DNA of 57,099 bases from the NCBI RefSeq assembly GCF_030529325.1, contig NZ_JAUMXC010000009.1:1-57099 (forward strand). The letters run 5' to 3'. The notes below the pieces were generated by a model, which saw only the letters and a program-made list of their open reading frames with translations, ran no database searches and was not told where the DNA came from. Position numbers and translations under genes: made by a program. This DNA comes from Porphyromonas sp. GTDB taxonomy: Bacteria; Bacteroidota; Bacteroidia; Bacteroidales; Porphyromonadaceae. How positions within the stretch are numbered: the stretch's first letter is position 1; each line of letters begins with the position of its first letter. This document shows, piece by piece, positions 25,806 to 32,845 of the stretch.

Positions 25806-27074
25806 ATGAAAAAGGTAGACGTCCTACTCGGACTACAATGGGGAGACGAAGGTAAAGGGAAAGTCGTCGATGTACTTACCCCTCGGTATGACTTGATCGC
25901 ACGTTTTCAAGGCGGGCCCAACGCAGGGCACACCCTTGAGTTTGACGGCAAAAAGTTTGTACTGAGGTCCATACCGTCGGGCATCTTCCAAGGCGGAAAG
26001 ATCAATGCAATCGGCAACGGTGTCGTGCTTGACCCCCTACTCTTCAAGGAAGAAGCTGAAGCGTTGGAAAAATCAGGTATCAACCTCAAGGAACGCTTGT
26101 ACATCTCAAAGAAAGCCCACCTCATAATGCCCACTCACAGACTCCTCGATGCAGCCAACGAAGCTCGCAAAGGAGATGCCAAGATAGGCACTACCGGCAA
26201 GGGTATCGGCCCTACATATACAGATAAAGTGAGTCGCAACGGACTCCGTGTCGGTGACATCTTGGATAACTTTGAGCAAAAATACCAAAAGGCCAGGGCA
26301 CGTCACCTTGACATCCTTTCATCCGTGGGCGATGTCGCTGATTTTTCAGAGTTGGAAAAGTCTTGGCTCGACTCCATATCATACCTCAGAGAGTTCAGAC
26401 TCATAGACAGCGAATACTTCATCAACGAGACGTTGCAGGAGGGCAAAAGTGTCCTCGCCGAAGGAGCGCAAGGCTCTCTATTGGATATCGACTTCGGTTC
26501 ATATCCGTTCGTGACCTCTTCAAACACAGTTTCGGCCGGATGTTGTATCGGGCTCGGGATATCACCAAGGTCTGTCGGCAACGTATATGGGATATTCAAA
26601 GCCTACTGTACCCGTGTGGGAGCAGGCCCGTTCCCCACCGAACTTTTTGACGAAATCGGAGAGACCATGTGCACCAAAGGACGTGAGTTCGGCTCTGTCA
26701 CCGGAAGAAAACGCAGATGCGGATGGCTCGATCTCGTGGCGCTCAAGTACACAACAATGCTCAACGGAGTTACCGATCTCATCATGATGAAGAGCGATGT
26801 GCTCGATGAGTTCGAAGAGATCAAGGTCTGTGTGGCATACGAGATCGATGGCGAAAAGACCGAGTATTTCCCATTCGACACAGCGGCTGACATCACTCCT
26901 ATATACAAGACCTTCAAGGGATGGCAGAGAGATATGACTACCTGCTGCAGCGAGGAAGATTTCTCTGAGCCGTTTGCAGAGTACATCGGATTTATCGAAT
27001 CTTATCTCGGCATCCCGATCTCCATAGTCTCCGTAGGCCCCGATCGCAAGCAGACGATCATCCGAAAGAGATAA
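25806..27074 (+). CDS. purA: Adenylosuccinate synthetase
   Basis: A 422-residue enzyme joining IMP and aspartate with GTP in AMP synthesis. The N-terminal GTP-binding loop is LGLQWGDEGKGKVVD. The following GPNAGHTLEF, GTTGKGIGPTYTDK, AEGAQGSLLDIDFGSYPFVTSS and VTGRKRRCGWLD segments are all PurA signatures, including the IMP- and aspartate-binding residues. Length is typical. Followed after 40 bases by the zinc metallopeptidase gene on the same strand. Confidence 0.98.
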   Translation: MKKVDVLLGLQWGDEGKGKVVDVLTPRYDLIARFQGGPNAGHTLEFDGKKFVLRSIPSGIFQGGKINAIGNGVVLDPLLFKEEAEALEKSGINLKERLYISKKAHLIMPTHRLLDAANEARKGDAKIGTTGKGIGPTYTDKVSRNGLRVGDILDNFEQKYQKARARHLDILSSVGDVADFSELEKSWLDSISYLREFRLIDSEYFINETLQEGKSVLAEGAQGSLLDIDFGSYPFVTSSNTVSAGCCIGLGISPRSVGNVYGIFKAYCTRVGAGPFPTELFDEIGETMCTKGREFGSVTGRKRRCGWLDLVALKYTTMLNGVTDLIMMKSDVLDEFEEIKVCVAYEIDGEKTEYFPFDTAADITPIYKTFKGWQRDMTTCCSEEDFSEPFAEYIGFIESYLGIPISIVSVGPDRKQTIIRKR

Positions 27075-27114
27075 AAACAATGATCAACAGAAACACTAAC
27101 TAAAGCACTCATTT

Positions 27115-27801
27115 ATGGCAATAAATACACCTTGGATACTCATGATGGTCATCCCCCTTCTGGGAGCGTTGGTCTCGATGATGCTCAACTCAAAGTTCAA
27201 GAAGTACTCCAAAGTCCCTCTTGCAAGCGGCATGACAGGAAAAGAGATCGCAGAGAAGATGCTCGCAGACAGTGGTATCACAGATGTGCGTGTCATATCT
27301 GTCGGAGGCATGCTCACGGATCACTACAATCCTACCAATAAGACTATCAATCTCAGCGAAGGGGTCTACAGCGTCAACAGCGTGGCTGCTGCGGCAGTAG
27401 CTGCACACGAGACCGGCCATGCCATACAACATGCCAAGGCCTACGCTCCGTTGCGCCTGCGTTCGGCAATGGTACCCATCGTGTCTTTTGCGTCCAACAT
27501 AGTCCAATGGATATTGTTGGCCGGTATATTTTTAGTTAATACTTTCCCATCTCTTTTGTTGTTCGGTATCATCTTATTTGCATCGACAACATTGTTCAGC
27601 TTTGTCACCCTTCCGGTCGAAATAGATGCAAGCAAAAGAGCCCTTGTATGGCTCAAACAGGCCGGAGTGACGACACCTCAGCAACAACCGATGGCATTTG
27701 ATGCCCTCAAAACCGCTGCATACACGTATGTGATAGCAGCCTTAGGTTCGCTCGTGACACTCTTATACTACTTGTCGATCTACTTGGGACGTCGAGATTG
27801 A
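27115..27801 (+). CDS. Membrane zinc metallopeptidase (YugP-like, PF04298 type)
   Basis: A 228-residue integral membrane protein. A first hydrophobic helix (about 6-24), then LASGMTGKEIAEKMLADSGI and NPTNKTINLSEGVY, which are family motifs. The zinc site HETGH lies at 98-102 (VAAHETGHAIQHAKAY), followed by three more helices. Related proteins occur in many bacteria without a proven substrate; a role in membrane protein quality control is a guess. Likely co-transcribed with purA. Confidence 0.88.
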   Translation: MAINTPWILMMVIPLLGALVSMMLNSKFKKYSKVPLASGMTGKEIAEKMLADSGITDVRVISVGGMLTDHYNPTNKTINLSEGVYSVNSVAAAAVAAHETGHAIQHAKAYAPLRLRSAMVPIVSFASNIVQWILLAGIFLVNTFPSLLLFGIILFASTTLFSFVTLPVEIDASKRALVWLKQAGVTTPQQQPMAFDALKTAAYTYVIAALGSLVTLLYYLSIYLGRRD

Positions 27802-27859
27802 TCGCCCAAAAGATTAACATTTGCTCAATAATAGAGCGAAAAAGTCAGAAAATAAGTGT

Positions 27860-27867
27860 ACATTTGC
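27860..27867 (+). promoter_or_regulatory. -7 box (TACATTTG) for the TonB gene
   Basis: TACATTTG, 48 bases before the start codon, matches TAnnTTTG. The -33 region lacks a clear TTG. Confidence 0.45.
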
Positions 27868-27915
27868 GGATAAGTGGATATGTAAATAATAAATACAATA
27901 CCAAATACAACTACT

Positions 27916-28614
27916 ATGGAAGTAAAGAAATCCCCAAAGGCCAACTTAGAGAACAACAAGCAGCTCTACTTTCTTATGGGTTTGGTTGTCGCTCTTTCGG
28001 TTGTCTTTACAGCGTTTGAATTAGGTCAAAAGGAGATCAAGTTCCAGGACATCAGTAGCAATCAGGTTGTTGAAGAAGTTGAAAACATCGATGCTACTCC
28101 ACCTGAAGATAACACTGCTCCACCACCTCCTCCCCCACCACCTGCACCTGCAGTACCTGAGGAGATCAATGTGGTAGAAAATGACGCCAAGATCGATCAG
28201 TTTGAAGTTTTGTCTGTAGACGATAACCAGAACAAGGAACAAGCAGTTTTTGCTCCACCTTCAGCAGGTACAGGTCGTGCCGAAGCTGTTCAGGATGACC
28301 AGGTCTTCGACTTCCTCGAAGAAATGCCTGAATTCCCGGGAGGAGAAGTAGAAATGATGAAATTCCTCCAGAAGAATGTCGTTTACCCAACTATCGCTCA
28401 GGAAAACGGTATCCAAGGACGTGTGTCTGTGGGCTTCGTGGTAGAGAAGGACGGATCTGTTTCTGATGTGAAAGTCCTCCGTGGAGTGGACCCATCACTT
28501 GATAAGGAAGCTGTGCGAGTAGTAAAATCTATGCCAAAATGGAAGCCCGGTATGCAAACCGGTAAACCGGTGCGTTGCCGCTTTACAATACCTGTAAACT
28601 TCCGCCTAAGATAA
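27916..28614 (+). CDS. Energy transducer TonB
   Basis: A 232-residue TonB-family protein. A short cytoplasmic N terminus, one membrane helix (about 19-36), then a periplasmic linker with a run of about nine prolines (residues 68-78) and the C-terminal TonB fold (about 140-232). MMKFLQKNVVYPTIAQENGI and GRVSVGFVVEKDGSVSDVKVLRG are typical of the Bacteroidetes group. It passes proton-motive force from ExbBD to outer membrane receptors. ExbB and ExbD are not nearby. It is monocistronic, with its own promoter-like box and a strong terminator. Confidence 0.95.
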   Translation: MEVKKSPKANLENNKQLYFLMGLVVALSVVFTAFELGQKEIKFQDISSNQVVEEVENIDATPPEDNTAPPPPPPPPAPAVPEEINVVENDAKIDQFEVLSVDDNQNKEQAVFAPPSAGTGRAEAVQDDQVFDFLEEMPEFPGGEVEMMKFLQKNVVYPTIAQENGIQGRVSVGFVVEKDGSVSDVKVLRGVDPSLDKEAVRVVKSMPKWKPGMQTGKPVRCRFTIPVNFRLR

Positions 28615-28637
28615 AAGTCCGATCCTGACAAAGGACT

Positions 28638-28687
28638 AAAAATGAGCAGAGCGTTAGTGGTCAAACACTGACGCTCTGCTCATTTTT
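28638..28687 (+). terminator. Strong terminator after the TonB gene
   Basis: AATGAGCAGAGCGTTAGTG pairs with CACTGACGCTCTGCTCATT (one G-U pair), followed by a T-run. Confidence 0.92.
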
Positions 28688-28688
28688 T

Positions 28689-29100
28689 CAGATACTATGG
28701 GGCAGGCTCAAATCCAACACTAAGATCTGACAAGAACAAATACTACAAAAAAAGATTCGTCAAAAGTTGCTTACAAAGCAGATTTCTTCCTCATTATAAT
28801 TATGGTATATTCCTATAAGGCAACAGATCTTTTATCATGCAATATATTCCTATCCATGTCACTCGGGAATAAATCAAAAATAACTACTACGGATTCAGTT
28901 CCTTCTCCAATTAGATATTTCCTCTCACAAAAAAATACGAGAGATAAGAGATTTGGCTCAGCCCATCATTGATGAGCCTACCTGATGATAGGCAACCGAT
29001 CGGTCTACGTGAAGTCAAATCCATACTTTATCAAAACATAAATCCTCAGACTGAGAGTTTCATGAAGATGACAAATGCATAGCCCGACCTTTCTCATGAA
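28689..29100. other. AT-rich gene-free stretch
   Basis: About 410 bases with no open frame I would call a gene on either strand and no strong hairpin. It lies between the TonB terminator and the degenerate repeat at 29101-29227. Confidence 0.5.
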
Positions 29101-29227
29101 TGTAGCCAATGCGCTTCGGGATCAAACGCCGGTTTGAAAATGATGAAGTTACCCCGGAAGTCGACAGCAGTACATATAGCTCTGCATTCGTCTTCAGTTT
29201 GAAAAAAATAAAGTAGCCCCCAAAGTC
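29101..29227. repeat. Pair of degenerate direct repeats with coding-like character
   Basis: 29130-29162 and 29195-29227 align over 33 bases with about 25 identities, and the flanking TGTAGC/TATAGC-TGC-TTCG bases suggest copies of about 55-65 bases. On the minus strand both translate to related 11-residue peptides, DFGGYFIFFKL and DFRGNFIIFKP, in frames offset by one base. The more distal copy forms one arm of the terminator at 29201-29248. It looks like the remnant of a repeated element or a decayed small gene. Confidence 0.45.
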
Positions 29228-29248
29228 ATGTGACTTTCGGGGGCTACT
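29201..29248 (-). terminator. Terminator for the regulator/membrane protein operon
   Basis: AGTAGCCCCC-AAAGTCA and TGACTTT-C-GGGGGCTACT form a 17-bp stem with one bulged C and a tiny loop (29212-29248). On the minus strand it is followed by TTTATTTTTTTC. Confidence 0.8.
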
Positions 29249-29363
29249 CAAGTTCATACGTGATTTATTGGGTACAACGTCGAAGAGAAATGCAAAAGAA
29301 TGTATCCTGATACAGAGGGTTCTGCACATATCACCGCCATCAATCGGAAGGAAAGAGGGGACA

Positions 29364-29672
29364 TCATCCAAGCCCCTCAGCAGGGAGATACATCTTGAGG
29401 GCTTCAAAATGAGCCTTGAAAGCTTGCCGTCCGTGCTCCGTAATTTTACACGCTGTACGAGTACGCTTGCCGACAAAGCCCTTTTCCACTTCAATATACC
29501 CGGCAGTGGAGAGCTTATCGATCTGCACACTCAGATTGCCACCTGTTGCCGATGTCTTTTCCTTGAGAAAGAGAAAGTCTGCTTCCTCTTCTTGCATCAG
29601 GATCGACATGATCGACAGCCTTAGCTCAGAGAGTAAAAGAGGGTCAAGTGGTGGAAGTTGAAGTGACATCAC
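29364..29672 (-). CDS. Winged-helix transcriptional regulator (HTH_34-like)
   Basis: A 102-residue single-domain DNA-binding protein. LDPLLLSELRLSIMSILMQ, then FLFLKEKTSATGGNLSVQIDKL (recognition helix) and GYIEVEKGFVGKRTRTACKIT (the wing) match the small MarR-like winged-helix family often annotated as HTH_34. There is no effector domain. The gene begins 4 bases after the membrane protein gene ends, and such pairs are common in Bacteroidetes, so the regulator probably controls its own operon. Confidence 0.85.
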   Translation of the reverse strand: MMSLQLPPLDPLLLSELRLSIMSILMQEEEADFLFLKEKTSATGGNLSVQIDKLSTAGYIEVEKGFVGKRTRTACKITEHGRQAFKAHFEALKMYLPAEGLG

Positions 29673-29676
29673 ACAT

Positions 29677-30255
29677 TTATTTTAAGGATTGACGTCTCTT
29701 CTTCATGAAGTAGCAGCCGGGAATGACATTGATGAAGAAGATCACGATAATGAAGTAAAGAGTCTCATCTGCAATATCCAACAGACGAGAAAAATAAGCC
29801 CCATAAGCATATGTAACAAGCAACCCGATCAAGGATGTGACCTTGAGGATCTTTACGCCAAGAGCGAACCCCATGATGGCTTGAGCAATACCTATGAGTA
29901 ACATAATAGTAAAAATGGGAGGTTGTACGAAGATGCTGACCAGAAAGATATTCAACCCGATGACAGTCCATACGGTATCGATGATCTTGTCGATCTTGTT
30001 GAGTCCACCTTCGTTCTTTTGAGAAGTCAGGATCGTAAGTAAAACCCCAATGATCGGCAGTGCCAACCAGGCCAAAAAGGCTTTATTGCCATACATAGGT
30101 ATAAGCAGATAAACCGCCACCCCTACAATGAGAGTAAGCCATCCCCATATCAGGTAGGGAATATAGAAGCTGCGCTCGATGCGTCGCTCACTTTGTCGGA
30201 TCATCCGTGTGATGATTTCCAGACTTTCACTTGGTGTCAAATCTTTTGTATCCAT
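29677..30255 (-). CDS. Small membrane protein partnered with the wHTH regulator
   Basis: A 192-residue protein of unknown function. The cytoplasmic N terminus (about 1-30) has LTPSESLEIITRMIRQSERRI. It is followed by five or so membrane helices and a basic C terminus (KKRRQSLK). I recognise no enzymatic motif. Its translational proximity to the winged-helix gene suggests a membrane-linked regulatory pair, but no function can be assigned. Confidence 0.8.
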   Translation of the reverse strand: MDTKDLTPSESLEIITRMIRQSERRIERSFYIPYLIWGWLTLIVGVAVYLLIPMYGNKAFLAWLALPIIGVLLTILTSQKNEGGLNKIDKIIDTVWTVIGLNIFLVSIFVQPPIFTIMLLIGIAQAIMGFALGVKILKVTSLIGLLVTYAYGAYFSRLLDIADETLYFIIVIFFINVIPGCYFMKKRRQSLK

Positions 30256-30448
30256 AACATTAACTTTTAAGATTGGTAATCATATTGAGTTCTATTCCGG
30301 AATTCATCACAAAGACAGAACAGTTTATTCTATAAACCAAATTAAATCACAAATTATGTTTCACTGCACCCCCCCCACTATATATCTAAAGTATAAATAT
30401 GCCCGAAAGCTCATTTTCATCCCGGGTATATATTAGGACATAAAAGAT
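30256..30448. other. Divergent intergenic region, first part
   Basis: No gene. On the minus strand TGTCTTTG at about 30308-30315 is a weak -7-like box for the membrane protein gene. The rest of this gap to 30859 holds repeat locus 3, an uninformative AT-rich stretch, and the promoter at 30763-30793. Confidence 0.35.
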
Positions 30449-30530
30449 CGTCTAACTTGAGAGTTCAAGGTAGTTATCTTGATTCATCAAGGTAGGCACG
30501 TTGGATTTGCAAGGTAGGCACATCGATTTA
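30449..30530. repeat. Intergenic 22-bp-unit repeat, locus 3 (degenerate)
   Basis: CGTCTAACTTGA (30449-30460), a hybrid unit TCAAGGTAGTTATCTTGAT (30465-30483), TCAAGGTAGGCACGTTGGAT (30487-30506) and CAAGGTAGGCACATCGATT (30510-30528). Units start about 22 bases apart. Both subtypes occur, and the second unit looks like a decayed cross between them. It lies in the divergent gap between the membrane protein and the ABC transporter operon. Confidence 0.75.
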
Positions 30531-30762
30531 GCTCCTTCCTTACCCTCGGTCACGAGGAGGCAAAGCAGGCTCTAAATCATATTCCATATATCGACATGAG
30601 GTACAGTGATGTCCGAATCGCCTTAACAAGCCGACAAAACGCGAAAAAGTCAGAAACAAAAACAACACACACAATCATCTATAAAACAGACATATAAGAA
30701 CAAAACCGACTTAATCAAAAAGAAAAATTTCGTTACCCACGCGAAAAAAATCGGTCAAACTC

Positions 30763-30793
30763 TTGGTGGTTAAAATAAAACTATTTAGATTTG
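30763..30793 (+). promoter_or_regulatory. Housekeeping promoter of the ABC/GntR operon
   Basis: TTG at 30763-30765 and TAGATTTG at 30786-30793 with 20 bases between, matching the Bacteroidetes promoter. The leader would be about 60 bases. Confidence 0.7.
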
Positions 30794-30859
30794 CAGTGTA
30801 CTAATATTGTAACACACAGAATCACAGCTAAAATTATTCACTAAATAAATAACACTAAG

Positions 30860-31693
30860 ATGATAGAAGTTAATAGTCTGAGATTTCGCTATCCGATGAA
30901 ATTTAAGTTGTTCAATGATATTTCATTTAATATCGGTAGCGGTAAGATTGTGGGCCTCCTCGGCAAAAATGGTGAGGGTAAAACCACTTTGCTCAAACTC
31001 CTTGCCGGTCAGCTGCTAAGACTTGATGGTAAGATGAGCATATTCGGCGAAGATCCGGGACAACGTAGCGTTCACTTTCTTTCGAATGTATTTTATCTTC
31101 CCGAGGTCTTTTACATCCCAAAGGGCGTGACCATAAGGAGCTATTTCAACGCACTCAAAGGCTTCTACCCTAATTTCTCGGAGGAGATTGCGACCGAAGC
31201 GATGCGAGACTTTGATATCAATTACGACATGAAGTTGAACAAGATATCGCAAGGTCAGCAGAAGAAGGCCTTCATTACCTTTGCCTTGGCAGTGAGAGCA
31301 CAAGTACTCCTCATGGACGAACCTACCAACGGGCTCGATATCCCATCCAAGAGTGCATTCAGACGTCTGCTCGCAAAGCATACGAGTGATGAACAAACAA
31401 TCATCATCAGTACACATCAGGTACGAGACTTGGAGCAGATCATTGATCACATCATGGTGATGCACACCAACAAAATCATCCTCAATGACAGCATCGCAAA
31501 CTTGTCCGAGTACTTCACATTCAGGACAGTGGGCAAAGATGAGACAGCCCTCTATCATGAGATGACACCGGCGGGGGTGTTCGGCATCTTCAAGAAAGAC
31601 CTCGATGACGACAGCACCTTCTCGACCGAACTCTTCTTCAACGCTCTTATCAGCGACAGAGAGAAGATACTCAACATCCTCCCACAACAATAA
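30860..31693 (+). CDS. ABC transporter ATP-binding protein (YtrB-like)
   Basis: A 277-residue ATPase. Walker A is GKNGEGKTT (35-43). The signature is the variant KISQGQQKK rather than LSGGQ, as seen in many GntR-linked exporters. Walker B is VLLMDEPTNGLD and the switch His lies in IISTHQ. A C-terminal extension of about 70 residues follows the nucleotide-binding domain. With the permease and YtrA-like regulator that follow, this resembles Bacillus ytr-type operons that respond to cell-envelope stress; the actual substrate is unknown. Confidence 0.9.
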   Translation: MIEVNSLRFRYPMKFKLFNDISFNIGSGKIVGLLGKNGEGKTTLLKLLAGQLLRLDGKMSIFGEDPGQRSVHFLSNVFYLPEVFYIPKGVTIRSYFNALKGFYPNFSEEIATEAMRDFDINYDMKLNKISQGQQKKAFITFALAVRAQVLLMDEPTNGLDIPSKSAFRRLLAKHTSDEQTIIISTHQVRDLEQIIDHIMVMHTNKIILNDSIANLSEYFTFRTVGKDETALYHEMTPAGVFGIFKKDLDDDSTFSTELFFNALISDREKILNILPQQ

Positions 31694-31731
31694 TTCGACC
31701 ACTTCTTCACACTTTTACAACTATATATCTT

Positions 31732-32460
31732 ATGGAAAAGACAAACAATATATTCTCCCTCAAGCGAGTATTCAACCTCATCAAGATGGAATGTATCATC
31801 ACATGGAAAGATTTGTTGCTGTTCTGCTCTGTCGCTATTGTAGCCACGCTTGGAATGGTCGCACTCACAACCCAAGGGTTATTTTCTACAGGATCATCGG
31901 AACGATCATTCAGCATGGTGATGAATGCTTATCAACCCGTTGCCCTATTTATCTTTGCGTTTTACTATCTGCTGAAGATGGGCAAGAGGTTGCACAAGTC
32001 GGACACGATAGCCTACTGCTCCATCCCTGTGACTACCCTCGAGCGTTTTGTCTCTCTCGTTGGGATGATGGTGATCTACTACCTCCTATCATTTTTGACA
32101 GTGCAGATTGCGTACATCGGAGAAGGTCTTATGAATCCTTTGGTGTTCCAAAGCACAATCCATGCAGGCAAACTACAAAGCTACTTCAACATCGGAGGCT
32201 TCTTGGTCGTCAATCCCCTCTTTCCCTTCATATTACTCAGTACAGGTTCTACACTCATCCTCGTCAGCGTGATATTCTGGGGGATGATCAGATTCAAGCA
32301 CCTGTTCTATGGGATAGTGATAGCATTTGCCTTGGCGCTGGCACTGGGTTACTTCTTGCACCTTGACCAGGGTCTCGGCTATATCCTAAGTTTGGTTATC
32401 ACCGCTATTGCAGTCATTGCATCTTACATCGCACTACAAAAAATACAACAACGCTCATGA
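31732..32460 (+). CDS. ABC transporter permease (ABC-2-like)
   Basis: A 242-residue membrane protein with about six hydrophobic helices, starting MEKTNNIFSLKRVFNLIKME. No motif beyond hydrophobicity is decisive. Position between an ATPase and a GntR regulator, with the stop codon overlapping the next start by four bases (ATGA), supports its role as the membrane subunit of this transporter. Confidence 0.8.
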   Translation: MEKTNNIFSLKRVFNLIKMECIITWKDLLLFCSVAIVATLGMVALTTQGLFSTGSSERSFSMVMNAYQPVALFIFAFYYLLKMGKRLHKSDTIAYCSIPVTTLERFVSLVGMMVIYYLLSFLTVQIAYIGEGLMNPLVFQSTIHAGKLQSYFNIGGFLVVNPLFPFILLSTGSTLILVSVIFWGMIRFKHLFYGIVIAFALALALGYFLHLDQGLGYILSLVITAIAVIASYIALQKIQQRS

Positions 32461-32807
32461 GAGAACAATCTATATTCGTACAGATCTCCGAGACAATAAA
32501 GGATCGAATACTCTCCGGAGAGTACACAGCTGATGAGCGTATCCCATCGGTCCGGGATATCGCAGTAGACATGGAAGTAAACCCCAATACAGTCATGAAA
32601 GCATTCGAACTACTCCAGCGTGACGAACTCATATACAACAAACGCGGGATGGGCTACTTTGTCGCTCCCGAAGCTGTCGAAGCCATCAAGCTCAGTCGCA
32701 AGGCAAGACTCAAAGACAACATCCTACCCTCCCTCTTCAAGGAAATGGAACTCCTCGGCATAGACATCTCCGAGATCGTGGATGCTTATAACAAAAGGGA
32801 ACAATAA
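32457..32807 (+). CDS. GntR-family (YtrA subfamily) repressor
   Basis: A 116-residue regulator consisting of a GntR winged helix (about 8-75) with a short dimerisation tail. SIFVQISETIKDRILSGEYTADERIPSVRDIAVDMEVNPNTVMKAF is a textbook GntR head and ELIYNKRGMGYFV the wing. YtrA-type regulators usually repress their own transporter operon. Its start overlaps the permease stop, implying translational coupling. Confidence 0.93.
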   Translation: MREQSIFVQISETIKDRILSGEYTADERIPSVRDIAVDMEVNPNTVMKAFELLQRDELIYNKRGMGYFVAPEAVEAIKLSRKARLKDNILPSLFKEMELLGIDISEIVDAYNKREQ

Positions 32808-32845
32808 TATCTCTTCACAGAAATACTAAAAACACCCCCGAAAAT

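Noticed and set aside
29060-29530. Minus-strand open frame of 156 codons overlapping the winged-helix gene
   Set aside because: It runs through the terminator and the regulator's coding region in another frame; only its C-terminal part is of interest, as the degenerate repeat.
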